Source: an uncultured Lachnospiraceae bacterium (GTDB lineage Bacteria; Bacillota; Clostridia; Lachnospirales; Lachnospiraceae). Taken from it: a stretch of 42,689 nucleotides of DNA. The notes beneath the pieces are model-generated. The model made no database searches. It had not been told where the DNA came from and worked only from the letters and a program-made list of their open reading frames with translations. Position 1 is the stretch's first letter, and each line of letters starts with the position of its first letter. The stretch spans positions 1 through 42,689 of the forward strand of contig CAMVTN010000006.1 in the NCBI GenBank assembly GCA_947170415.1, read 5' to 3'. Below, piece after piece: positions 33,806 through 41,841 of the stretch. The position numbers and the translations under genes were made by a program.

Positions 33806-36043
33806 ATGAAAAAATTGGGATTAACCGGAAAAAAGAAGATATGGGCGATCGAGATGATACTGATCATATTGATCGCCATGACGGCTTTTTTGAATTTTCA
33901 GATGGATGATGAGATATATTATGACATCTATAAGTTTGAAGAATCAGCAGAAGAGGCTGACTATACAAATGGCGTTCTGACAATTCATGGTGAGTCACCG
34001 TTAAAAGAAGATGCGCTTATCAGCAGGATGCCGGCAATTCATCTGGGAAAAGGAAGTTATACACTTGAGCTGGATCATCAGGGAGATACGGATTTTGAGG
34101 CTGTGATGAAAGACGGGGATGAAGTCATAAAGACATGGGTGATCCCGTCTTCTGAGACACTGACACGGATCCCGTTTTCTCTGGATGATGACCGGTATGA
34201 TCTGGTGATAGACTATCTTTACCCGGGAAGCGGAACGGTAACTCTAAAGCATGCATATCTTAGAGCGGACTTCTGTTTTTGGACTGATTCCATATACTTT
34301 GGTATCGTGTTGATCCTGACCGTATTGTTTATCGGTCATTGGATGAGAAAGAAGGATTTTCTTTCAAAGCCCTTAAGTGAACAATGGATTCCGATAGCCT
34401 TATTTCTTTTCTTTATTTTTATAAACTATCCTGATTACAGTAATCTCTTTATAACCGGTAAGGATATGAATTTCCATCTGGCAAGAGTAGAGGGAATGAT
34501 GCATGAACTCAGGGCCGGACAGTTTCCGGTTCAGTTATACACTCAGGCTAATGAAGGAAAAGGAATGATCGGAAGTATGTATCCGTCGCTTTTCTTATAT
34601 ATTCCTGCATGTCTAAGACTTCTCGGAGTCTCTCTCCCCACAGCATTTAAGACATTAGTGGTTTTGATAAATCTCGGGACCATAGTCTGCGCCTGGTATA
34701 GTGCGAAGCGTATCACGGGCAGAGATACACATGCGCTTCTGACTACGCTGGTTTATTCGACTATGTCCTATAGGATATTTTGTCTGTATACCAGAGAGGT
34801 GATCGGAGAATCTCTTGCCATGGTTTTTGTACCACTGATAATAGCCGGTCTGTATGAAATGATCGAGGGCGATAAAAAACAGTGGTGGATGCTGGCAGTA
34901 GGAATGAGCGGTGTTATGGCATCTCACATACTGAGTATTATCATGTGGGTTGTTGTATGTGCATTTTTTGGCCTTGTTTATGCGCCAAAGTGCCTTAAAG
35001 ATGGGCGAGCTGCAGCATTTTTATTATCAGCAGCGACTTTCATAGGTTTAAGTCTGTTTACTATAGTACCTTTTATTTATTATTATCTGTCGGATATTGA
35101 TACAGCTGCATCACTGGCAGTCAGGGATTTTTCCAATATGGCGATCTTTCCGACGCAGCTCTTTATGGTGACTCAGGGAGACGGATATTCCTGGGGAACA
35201 AGAGGGCAGTCCACGGGTTATTACCACGAGGGAAGCTTAAACATCGGTTTTACCGGGATTATCTGCCTTGTGATAGGTATTTTGTTCATCCTCTGTAAAA
35301 AGGAAAAGGATGAGACTGAGAGATATCTGGTACTAATGTATGTTACAGGAGCTTTTGCCCTGTTCATGACCACTACATGGTTCCCATGGCAGACCCTGCA
35401 AAAATTCAGTATGATAGATCGCGTCATAAGTATGTTTCAGTTTCCAATACGTTTCCAGCAGGTGGCGGAAGCGCTGATAGTTTTTTCGGGAACGATCATG
35501 TGCGTGCGTCTGCATGGGCTGTCAAAGTACAGGAAAGCCGTGATGATCGCACTTGTAGTATTCGGGATATTCAGTTCATGTCTGGCGATAGACTCTATCT
35601 GTACGGCAAAAGAGGATTTTATCACAGCGTTTTCGCCAGATACCGGGGATCATTTCCCGCCTGACTATGTTCCGTCAGGATATAACGAAAATGGTTTTTC
35701 AAAGGAAGCTGAAAGCGAAACGGCGCAGATTTCTGACTATTATAAAAAGGATTCAAAGGTCACATTTACATATACAGCAGATGATGATTCGGATATCCTT
35801 GTTCCTGTGACTTTCTACAAAGGTTATCACGCATATCTGACAGCTGAGGATCTTTCGGTCAGAGAGACCGGTGTAGAAGCAGGTGACAGCGGTATGATAA
35901 AGGTCAGGGTACCAGCAGGTGAAGATGTAAAAGTTGTGATAAAGTACGTTCAGCCGAAGATCTTCTATGTTTCAACGATAGTATCGCTGATATCGGTGTT
36001 TGTATTGTTTTTAACTTATAGGAAATTTCGTCGAAATTCCTAA
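33806..36043 (+). CDS. GT-C-like membrane protein with PTPS-related (PF10131-type) core
   Basis: 745 residues. A first membrane segment (about 12-30) is followed by an exterior beta-sandwich-like domain (about 35-155), then about 11 more membrane segments and a short exterior tail (about 620-715) before the last one. The loop GKDMNFHLARVEGMMHELRA (about 219-238) and IGSMYPSLFLYIPACLRLLG match the polytopic 6-pyruvoyl-tetrahydropterin-synthase-related family, thought to be GT-C transferases; the name does not imply pterin chemistry. The acidic residue in the loop fits a catalytic role. The stop codon lies inside a long inverted repeat (36011-36050). Confidence 0.72.
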   Translation: MKKLGLTGKKKIWAIEMILIILIAMTAFLNFQMDDEIYYDIYKFEESAEEADYTNGVLTIHGESPLKEDALISRMPAIHLGKGSYTLELDHQGDTDFEAVMKDGDEVIKTWVIPSSETLTRIPFSLDDDRYDLVIDYLYPGSGTVTLKHAYLRADFCFWTDSIYFGIVLILTVLFIGHWMRKKDFLSKPLSEQWIPIALFLFFIFINYPDYSNLFITGKDMNFHLARVEGMMHELRAGQFPVQLYTQANEGKGMIGSMYPSLFLYIPACLRLLGVSLPTAFKTLVVLINLGTIVCAWYSAKRITGRDTHALLTTLVYSTMSYRIFCLYTREVIGESLAMVFVPLIIAGLYEMIEGDKKQWWMLAVGMSGVMASHILSIIMWVVVCAFFGLVYAPKCLKDGRAAAFLLSAATFIGLSLFTIVPFIYYYLSDIDTAASLAVRDFSNMAIFPTQLFMVTQGDGYSWGTRGQSTGYYHEGSLNIGFTGIICLVIGILFILCKKEKDETERYLVLMYVTGAFALFMTTTWFPWQTLQKFSMIDRVISMFQFPIRFQQVAEALIVFSGTIMCVRLHGLSKYRKAVMIALVVFGIFSSCLAIDSICTAKEDFITAFSPDTGDHFPPDYVPSGYNENGFSKEAESETAQISDYYKKDSKVTFTYTADDDSDILVPVTFYKGYHAYLTAEDLSVRETGVEAGDSGMIKVRVPAGEDVKVVIKYVQPKIFYVSTIVSLISVFVLFLTYRKFRRNS

Positions 36044-36050
36044 TAGTTAA
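36011..36050. repeat. Long inverted repeat spanning a stop codon
   Basis: TTAACTTATAGGAAATTTCG (36011-36030) is nearly the reverse complement of 36031-36050, with a small rearrangement at TTAT/ATTA and one bulged A. The TAA of the upstream gene (36041-36043) lies in the right arm. No T-run follows on the plus strand, so it is not a clear terminator. Confidence 0.6.
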
Positions 36051-36097
36051 AAGATGTACTGTGTGCATAAGATGCGGCGCGTAAATAGGAAATAGAA

Positions 36098-37159
36098 ATG
36101 ACAGCAAAAATATCAATAATAATTCCGGTATACAACATAAAAAAAGAATATCTCGAAAAATGCATAGACAGTCTCGAGAAACAGAGCGGAATGGAAAAGG
36201 GCAGTTTTGAAGTGATAGCCGTAGATGATGGGTCAAAGGCTGAAACAGCTGCGGTACTGGATGAGCTTCAGAGTAAAAATACATGTCTTAGAGTCATTCA
36301 TCAGGAAAATGGCGGTACATCCGTTGCACGAAATACAGGAATCGATAATGCTTCCGGTGAATACGTTCTCTTTGTAGATGGAGATGACTGGATTTCAGGA
36401 GATTGTCTTAAAAGCATTCTTACTGAAATGGAACGGGATCCGGCAGATATACTGTTTTTCGGATATGCAACGAGTTATACAAATCGTGAAATGAACAGAG
36501 TACTTCAGAACCTGGATGAACGTCTGTGGAATCGTGAAACACTTGAACTCGCTGTACTTGAGGGAAATCCCCTGCTGGGACCTGTAGAGGTTGGTGCGCC
36601 TTGGGGAAAGCTTATCAGGAGACAGACAATAGAGGATGGTCACGTGAGATATACTCCGGGGCTGAAAAAAGGACAGGATACGGTATTCGTACTGCACCTT
36701 ATGGAACACAGCAGTAAATTCAGGTATTACCCGTATCTCGGATATCATTACAGGATATCGGGAAGCTCAGTGAGTAAGAGGTTTAACCCTGAAATCGTGG
36801 ATATCATGGAAAAGACGCTTTCCGAGTATAGGAAATTTACTGAGAAGTATGAAAAGGACAGTCGTTTTATAAATGCTGTTAATCGAAAGTATTATAAGGT
36901 CCTGACAGGAGAGTATCAGGAGCTGTTTTATACACATCCCTTAAATAAGGAATCTGAAAGAACCAGGATTACCGGCTTTCACAGACTGATAGAGAGAGAA
37001 CCGTACAGAGAAGCCATTAAAAATGTAGATGCATCCGGAATGGGGCTGTTTGACCGCCTGCAGCTGCATCTGATCCGAAAAAAGAAGATAGGGTTTCTCT
37101 TTATGGTGAGAAAAATGGAGAATATTTTAAGGAATACAGTGGTACGGAAATATGACTGA
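36098..37159 (+). CDS. GT2 family glycosyltransferase
   Basis: A 353-residue GT-A transferase. ISIIIPVYNIKKEYLEKCID (about 5-24) opens it, VIAVDDGSKAETAAVL follows, GGTSVARNTGIDNASGEY (about 72-89) is the family loop, and FVDGDDWISGD (about 92-102) binds metal and nucleotide. The C-terminal 130 residues are helical and basic, without clear membrane segments. The ribosome site is AGGAAA. The stop overlaps the next start by 8 bases, so it is coupled to a GT-C-like gene. Donor sugar unknown. Confidence 0.88.
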   Translation: MTAKISIIIPVYNIKKEYLEKCIDSLEKQSGMEKGSFEVIAVDDGSKAETAAVLDELQSKNTCLRVIHQENGGTSVARNTGIDNASGEYVLFVDGDDWISGDCLKSILTEMERDPADILFFGYATSYTNREMNRVLQNLDERLWNRETLELAVLEGNPLLGPVEVGAPWGKLIRRQTIEDGHVRYTPGLKKGQDTVFVLHLMEHSSKFRYYPYLGYHYRISGSSVSKRFNPEIVDIMEKTLSEYRKFTEKYEKDSRFINAVNRKYYKVLTGEYQELFYTHPLNKESERTRITGFHRLIEREPYREAIKNVDASGMGLFDRLQLHLIRKKKIGFLFMVRKMENILRNTVVRKYD

Positions 37160-38750
37160 GAGAAGAGCAAAAAAGGAAACAACGATACTGACACCAATAA
37201 AAAAGCATCATTTTTGGCTTATATGCGGGATATTTGTCTTCATCCAGTTTATGTTTTCAGTTCACTTCATGGGAAGACAGTATTTTAATCTTGATGAAGT
37301 ATCGCAGATAGGATTCATAGCTAAGAAACTGGGAGTTGGAGGGATACTCGATTATTATCTGACAAGTGAAGTGACAAATCTCCCATTGTTCCCACTGCTT
37401 GCGGCTGTTTGGTACAGAGTAGTTCCATATGGAGAAGGATGGATGAGGTTTTTAACCGTTCTTCTCACAACAGGCGCGATAATTTTTTTGATAAAAATGG
37501 CTGTTGCCATAGGCGATGAGTACACAGGTTATATCATGGCTGTGCTCTCATGCAGTTCAGCAACTATCATGCAGAAATGCGGATTAACATTCCGTGTACA
37601 TGCATTCTGGATGCTGTTTACAGCAATGGTTCTTTTTTATTACATAAAAAGACAGGAAGAGCAGGGACGTGAATCCTGGAAAAGCGTTATTGTGCTTGGA
37701 CTTGCCATGACAGGACTTGCATGGTCACACTATTTTGGCTGCATAATGATCGTTTACCTTTTTCTTATGGATGTGGTTTTACTCATCGCAAAGAGGATCA
37801 GGATCTGCACGATATTTTCGTATGTGATCGCCGGTGGTACGCTTCTTCCCTGGTTTATACTGATGCTCATCCGGAGAACAATGAACCTTTCAGAGTTTTG
37901 GCCCAAAACACCAACTTTTGAATCAATACCGACTGCACTCATGTTCGTTGTGAGTAACGATAAACCGATCTATATCCTTCTGATACTGGGAATGATCGCG
38001 GCAGTAATGGCATCGGTTTGGAGAATTCTTCAGTTAAGACCGGACTTTTATAAAGGTTTTCTTAGGCTTGGGTTTGCAATGATGCCCCTTGCATTTGTTA
38101 TAGGCGATTATATATACAGTGCGCATATAGCATCAAATGGCGGCATTTTTGTAATACGTTATTTTTTGTCGGTTGTTCCGGCGGCACTCCTTACAGTGAG
38201 CCTGATCCTGCAGGATATAATTGAATTTGTTATACGCGTAAGTATCAGAAGCGATGTATTTACTGACTCTGACAAAGTAACAAAAGACGGATTGCAGATA
38301 AGCTATACCCAGTTTATGATATACAGTTCAGTAGTACTTATGATCCTTTTCTTTATCGGGGCACCAAATTATTATTATGACGTAAAGGAAGAAGTAAGTG
38401 CACCGTATGACAATACTTATGGAAATGTAAGAGATGAGATATTGTCTTCAGAAAATGCTGTTGATTCTATAAAAAGCGGAAGTACGGTAGTAGCTATCAA
38501 TGCCAATCGTGCAAATGCGGACGGTTTCGAAGAATATTACATGGAATACGGCGGGAAAGGCGAGGAACTCCATGTAGTATCAAATGGCGATGATGACATC
38601 AAAGAACGTTTCGATGCAGCTGATAAGATATATATCTATCAGGTAATGAGCGGTAAACCTGATGTTTATACAGAACTTCTCGGTAATGAGTGGGAACAGA
38701 CATCTTTCGATAAAAATATCGGATTATATGTTTTTGAAAGGCAGAACTAA
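37152..38750 (+). CDS. GT39/ArnT-like membrane glycosyltransferase (GT-C fold)
   Basis: 532 residues with about 11 membrane segments (22-405) and a soluble exterior C-terminal domain (about 415-532). The first exterior loop has GRQYFNLDEVSQIGFI (about 45-60); the Asp-Glu pair is the catalytic-acid position in PMT/ArnT enzymes. HAFWMLFTAMVLFYYIKR and GLAMTGLAWSHYFG (about 181-194) are also in keeping with this family. Such enzymes use polyprenyl phosphate sugars, which the GtrB-like protein at 31786-32796 could supply. The acceptor is unknown; modification of the polysaccharide or of a protein are both possible. Confidence 0.78.
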   Translation: MTERRAKKETTILTPIKKHHFWLICGIFVFIQFMFSVHFMGRQYFNLDEVSQIGFIAKKLGVGGILDYYLTSEVTNLPLFPLLAAVWYRVVPYGEGWMRFLTVLLTTGAIIFLIKMAVAIGDEYTGYIMAVLSCSSATIMQKCGLTFRVHAFWMLFTAMVLFYYIKRQEEQGRESWKSVIVLGLAMTGLAWSHYFGCIMIVYLFLMDVVLLIAKRIRICTIFSYVIAGGTLLPWFILMLIRRTMNLSEFWPKTPTFESIPTALMFVVSNDKPIYILLILGMIAAVMASVWRILQLRPDFYKGFLRLGFAMMPLAFVIGDYIYSAHIASNGGIFVIRYFLSVVPAALLTVSLILQDIIEFVIRVSIRSDVFTDSDKVTKDGLQISYTQFMIYSSVVLMILFFIGAPNYYYDVKEEVSAPYDNTYGNVRDEILSSENAVDSIKSGSTVVAINANRANADGFEEYYMEYGGKGEELHVVSNGDDDIKERFDAADKIYIYQVMSGKPDVYTELLGNEWEQTSFDKNIGLYVFERQN

Positions 38751-39686
38751 GTGTCAGAAGAAAGAGCGCTCGTCAGCGCAGTGATAACCAGTTATAAAAG
38801 AGATAAGGACACTGTAGGAAGGGCAGTAAAGAGCATTCTTTCCCAGACGTGTCCTGTGATAGAAATATTGATAATCGATGATAATCGTGGAGAAGGAAGC
38901 GAACTGTTTTCAAAGGGACTTCTGGAAGTAAAGGAGCTTTCAGAAAAGATACAGGTGATCCCCACAGAAGGTGGTCACGGAGCCCAGTATGCGAGAAATA
39001 CGGGAATACGTCATGCAAGTGGAAAGTATATAGCATTTCTCGATGATGACGATGAGTGGCTTCCTGAAAAAGTAGAAAAACAGGTTGCATGTCTTAAAGC
39101 TAATCCCGAAGCCGGTCTTTGTTATTCGGATGGCTACAGGATAGATGAGAGAACAGACCCGCCGGTGAGAGGTATTATCCATGGACATAATTTTGTGCCT
39201 AATGCAACTTACCGTGAGCTTCTTCACGAAGACCGGATAGGTACGACATCTCAGGCAATGATCCCTGCGGCAACTTTTGAAAAAGTTGGAATGTTTGACA
39301 CCGATATGCCTGCAAGACAGGATTATGAGATGTGGCTCCGCATCAGCAGGAGTTTTCCTGTAATAGGAGTGCCGGAGGGACTTTATCAGTATCATAAGGC
39401 GCACGATTCAGGGCAGATAACACTTAACTGGAGAAAAAATGTGGAAGCACACAGGCTTCTATATAAGAAATACAGAGAAGATATAATTAAGGACCGGGAT
39501 GCCCGTTTTAATGTGGAATTTCACATTGCCCATTACATGAGAGAAGGTGCATCTCAGGAAAAAAGTCTGAAAATCTTTATATGTGCATTAGGGCATTATG
39601 TCAGATCTCTTTTTATATCCCCGCAGTGGTTTCTGATACAGGGAAAGTACAGGATTGAACATGAAATGAAAAAAAGAGGAAAATAA
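38751..39686 (+). CDS. GT2 family glycosyltransferase
   Basis: A 311-residue GT-A transferase starting with GTG directly after the previous stop; AAAGG lies 9 bases upstream. LVSAVITSYKRDKDTVGRAV (about 7-26), ILIIDDNRGEGSE, YARNTGIRHASGKYIAFLDD (about 82-101) and DDDEWLPEKVEKQV give the nucleotide and metal-binding face. ARQDYEMWLRIS (about 189-200) carries the catalytic-base region. It ends 2 bases before the hairpin at 39688 and is the last gene of the long second operon. Confidence 0.88.
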   Translation: MSEERALVSAVITSYKRDKDTVGRAVKSILSQTCPVIEILIIDDNRGEGSELFSKGLLEVKELSEKIQVIPTEGGHGAQYARNTGIRHASGKYIAFLDDDDEWLPEKVEKQVACLKANPEAGLCYSDGYRIDERTDPPVRGIIHGHNFVPNATYRELLHEDRIGTTSQAMIPAATFEKVGMFDTDMPARQDYEMWLRISRSFPVIGVPEGLYQYHKAHDSGQITLNWRKNVEAHRLLYKKYREDIIKDRDARFNVEFHIAHYMREGASQEKSLKIFICALGHYVRSLFISPQWFLIQGKYRIEHEMKKRGK

Positions 39687-39687
39687 A

Positions 39688-39714
39688 AGAGAATCCGGCT
39701 TTGCCGGATTCTCT
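39688..39714. terminator. Terminator hairpin between convergent genes
   Basis: AGAGAATCCGG (39688-39698), loop CTTTG, CCGGATTCTCT (39704-39714): an 11-base perfect stem. On the minus strand it is followed by TTTTATTTT, so it ends the radical SAM transcript well. On the plus strand the T content after it is poor, so stopping the long operon there may be weaker. Confidence 0.75.
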
Positions 39715-39733
39715 GTGTAAATGGGAAGAAATA

Positions 39734-40606
39734 TCAATCTTCTTTTTGCTCGCCGGGTTTTACCGGTATTTTCAGTGCGTGATCACAGTAGTTGCAGGCA
39801 TCTGCATAATCGCTCAAAAGGAAATTTTGAAGCTTTTTGTTAAAATCTTTCTTTGAACGGGGGATACGGATGTCAAAATAATCATGATCACTCTTCATGA
39901 AGCCCAGATCATATAGATGGGCACCACGTGCACAAAGGAAGATCTTGCCGTTAAGGACTGTGTGGCAGTATTTTGATGAATAACAGTTCTGATATTCTTT
40001 TGCGAGCTGTACTTTGTCTTTTCCTCTGAATTCGGTTCCGCCCGGACTAACCCACATTGAAACCTTATCAGGGACACACTTGATATTGTGTTCGGCAAGT
40101 ATGCGCATCATTTCATCGATCTTCTGAGTCTTTAATCCATAGTCGCTGAGTTCGACAATGACCTTTGGATCCTCCATAAGCTTTAACAGATCACTGTTTG
40201 GGATAACTGTTCCGTTTGTTGTTAAAGAAACGTACATTATCTTATCGCTCTTCAGTACGTGAGTCAGTACCTTGGAAAGCTCGGGGTAAACAAAAGGTTC
40301 GCCACCGATAAGTCCGAATTTCAGGATCATATCGGTATTTTCCAAAAGTCGGTCAATGTCGCTTATGATCTGATCCGCATCTATATGATATGGCGTGTCG
40401 TAGCAGGGCATCAGGTTATTACAGTTTTTGCACTTAAGTGAGCAGCGTGTAGTGATGACCATAACGATATCGGGATATATAGTTTTACCGGGCATGATGA
40501 GATTACCCGCCATGCGCATGTATTGCGAGAGACTTTTCTTTCCCGGGATAATATTCATAAGCTCATTAAAGCAGGGCTTAAAGATTCTCTCAAAATATGT
40601 ACTCAT
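39734..40606 (-). CDS. Radical SAM protein with additional C-terminal cysteine motifs (SPASM-like)
   Basis: 290 residues. The radical SAM cluster motif is CSLKCKNC (CX3CX2C, about 55-62), followed by the SAM-binding GLIGGEPFVYPEL (about 98-110) and SLTTNGTVIP. The C-terminal part has further cysteines: NCYSSKYCHTVLNGKIFLCA and DACNYCDHALKIPVKPGE, which fit an auxiliary iron-sulfur site. The start at 40606 is supported by AGAAAGG 10 bases upstream; ATG 40636 or TTG 40642 in frame lie close to the transcription start. It is an isolated minus-strand gene in a polysaccharide locus. The substrate, a sugar or a peptide, is unknown. Confidence 0.82.
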   Translation of the reverse strand: MSTYFERIFKPCFNELMNIIPGKKSLSQYMRMAGNLIMPGKTIYPDIVMVITTRCSLKCKNCNNLMPCYDTPYHIDADQIISDIDRLLENTDMILKFGLIGGEPFVYPELSKVLTHVLKSDKIMYVSLTTNGTVIPNSDLLKLMEDPKVIVELSDYGLKTQKIDEMMRILAEHNIKCVPDKVSMWVSPGGTEFRGKDKVQLAKEYQNCYSSKYCHTVLNGKIFLCARGAHLYDLGFMKSDHDYFDIRIPRSKKDFNKKLQNFLLSDYADACNYCDHALKIPVKPGEQKED

Positions 40607-40616
40607 TTTTAGAATG

Positions 40617-40623
40617 CCTTTCT
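40617..40623 (-). promoter_or_regulatory. Ribosome binding site for the radical SAM gene
   Basis: AGAAAGG on the minus strand, a seven-base match to the 16S tail complement, 10 bases before ATG 40606. This favours 40606 over the earlier in-frame starts at 40636 and 40642. Confidence 0.55.
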
Positions 40624-40648
40624 GGTCGTTTTTCATGATCAAGAGTTC

Positions 40649-40677
40649 ATTATAGTTTGAAAATCAGTAATTATCAA
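40649..40677 (-). promoter_or_regulatory. Strong sigma-A promoter of the radical SAM gene
   Basis: On the minus strand TTGATA (plus 40672-40677), 17 bases, TATAAT (plus 40649-40654). With 5 of 6 and 6 of 6 consensus bases, it is the best promoter in the window. The transcript would begin near 40642. Confidence 0.8.
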
Positions 40678-40703
40678 CTGCGCTGAAAAGGGGAGTTACA
40701 GAC

Positions 40704-41777
40704 ATGAAATTATTATTCACCGGAGATTTCTTTTATGATCAAGCGGATCAGAGTGATGATATTAAAGCTATTGCCGCCTGCTTCAAAGAAAAGCAATTTT
40801 GTCCGGTTATAAATTATGAAGGGGTTTACGCTCCGGATACGTCCTATAAACCAATAAAAAAACGTGGAGTTCGATTGGCGCAGGATCCGAAAAGCATAGA
40901 AATATTATCAGAACTTGGAACAGTTGCTGTTATGCTTTCGAATAACCATACCATGGATTATGGGGAAAATGGTCTGAAGGATACTATTGCATCGCTAAAT
41001 AATGCGGGAATACAGACTGCGGGAGCCGGAAAAGATCTGGAGGAAGCCTGCAGGCCTGCGATCATAAAAGAAAAAAATAGTGATACAGCAATATTTAATT
41101 TTGGATGGAAAGAAGAGGAAACCGTGTATGCAGGTGAACGACACGGTGGATGTGCACCAAGAGATAATGAGCTCATACTAAAGATCATAAGGAGATTTGC
41201 TGCAGAAAACCCGGACACGGCGATCATACCTGTAATGCATTGGGGATTTGAGTACAGTATGTATCCTATGCCGTTTGATATCGAGCTTGCGGATAAACTT
41301 TGTGAGATAGAACAGGTAAAAATGGTGATCGGACATCATACACACTGTCCTCAGCCGTATGAAATAAGGCATGGAAAACCTGTATTTTACTCATTGGGTA
41401 ATTTTTATTTTGCGGGACACAGAGATGGTTATAATAAGGTTTTTCCGTCAGAGATAAAAAATCGCTGTGACTATGGTCTGATGGTGGGCTATGACACGGA
41501 AGATCATACATTCAGCACTATGACTATAATGTATGACAGAACTGAAAAGAAATCGATAATACTTAATGAGTCACCATTTCCGGAAAAAATGCCGGAAAAA
41601 GACTATCGTTCAGATGCATACTTTAAGCTTGTAAAAGAAGGCTCAATGAAGGGCAGTCCCGTGTTGGGAACGGATAAAATAAAAAACTGCATCGTGCTTG
41701 CAGGATATAACTTTTGGAGATCGCGAGTAGGCAGGACATTAAAACTGTTTTGCCATTTAACATCTAAGAGTGTATAA
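40704..41777 (+). CDS. CapA-like (poly-gamma-glutamate synthesis family) protein, cytoplasmic form
   Basis: 357 residues of the PGA_cap metallophosphatase-like fold: LFTGDFFYDQ (4-13), INYEGVY, VMLSNNHTMDYGENGL (about 76-91), VMHWGFEYSMYP, MVIGHHTHCPQPYEI (about 209-223) and YSLGNFYFAG (about 232-241). The histidines and acids that would bind metal are all present. The protein begins directly with the first strand, so there is no signal peptide or anchor, unlike PgsA/CapA of Bacillus. No pgsB or pgsC is nearby, so poly-gamma-glutamate synthesis is unlikely; hydrolysis of a phosphate or phosphodiester in the capsule pathway is a guess. AAGGGGAG lies 8 bases before the ATG. Confidence 0.83.
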   Translation: MKLLFTGDFFYDQADQSDDIKAIAACFKEKQFCPVINYEGVYAPDTSYKPIKKRGVRLAQDPKSIEILSELGTVAVMLSNNHTMDYGENGLKDTIASLNNAGIQTAGAGKDLEEACRPAIIKEKNSDTAIFNFGWKEEETVYAGERHGGCAPRDNELILKIIRRFAAENPDTAIIPVMHWGFEYSMYPMPFDIELADKLCEIEQVKMVIGHHTHCPQPYEIRHGKPVFYSLGNFYFAGHRDGYNKVFPSEIKNRCDYGLMVGYDTEDHTFSTMTIMYDRTEKKSIILNESPFPEKMPEKDYRSDAYFKLVKEGSMKGSPVLGTDKIKNCIVLAGYNFWRSRVGRTLKLFCHLTSKSV

Positions 41778-41778
41778 T
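41750..41778 (+). promoter_or_regulatory. Sigma-A promoter for the nucleotide-sugar dehydrogenase gene
   Basis: TTGCCA (41750-41755), 17 bases, TATAAT (41773-41778). The -10 box overlaps the stop codon of the CapA-like gene. The transcript would start near 41785, giving a leader of about 57 bases. Confidence 0.7.
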
Positions 41779-41841
41779 GAATTGGTTTTTGTAAATAAAT
41801 AAGAGGCGGAGTCATGGTTGATTCCGGAATGGAAGGAAATT

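Noticed and set aside
36011-36050. Rho-independent terminator
   Set aside because: The hairpin is strong but no T-run follows on the plus strand, and the next transferase gene follows closely in the same direction.
40704-41777. Poly-gamma-glutamate capsule synthesis
   Set aside because: Only the CapA-fold protein is present; pgsB and pgsC are absent and the protein lacks a signal sequence.
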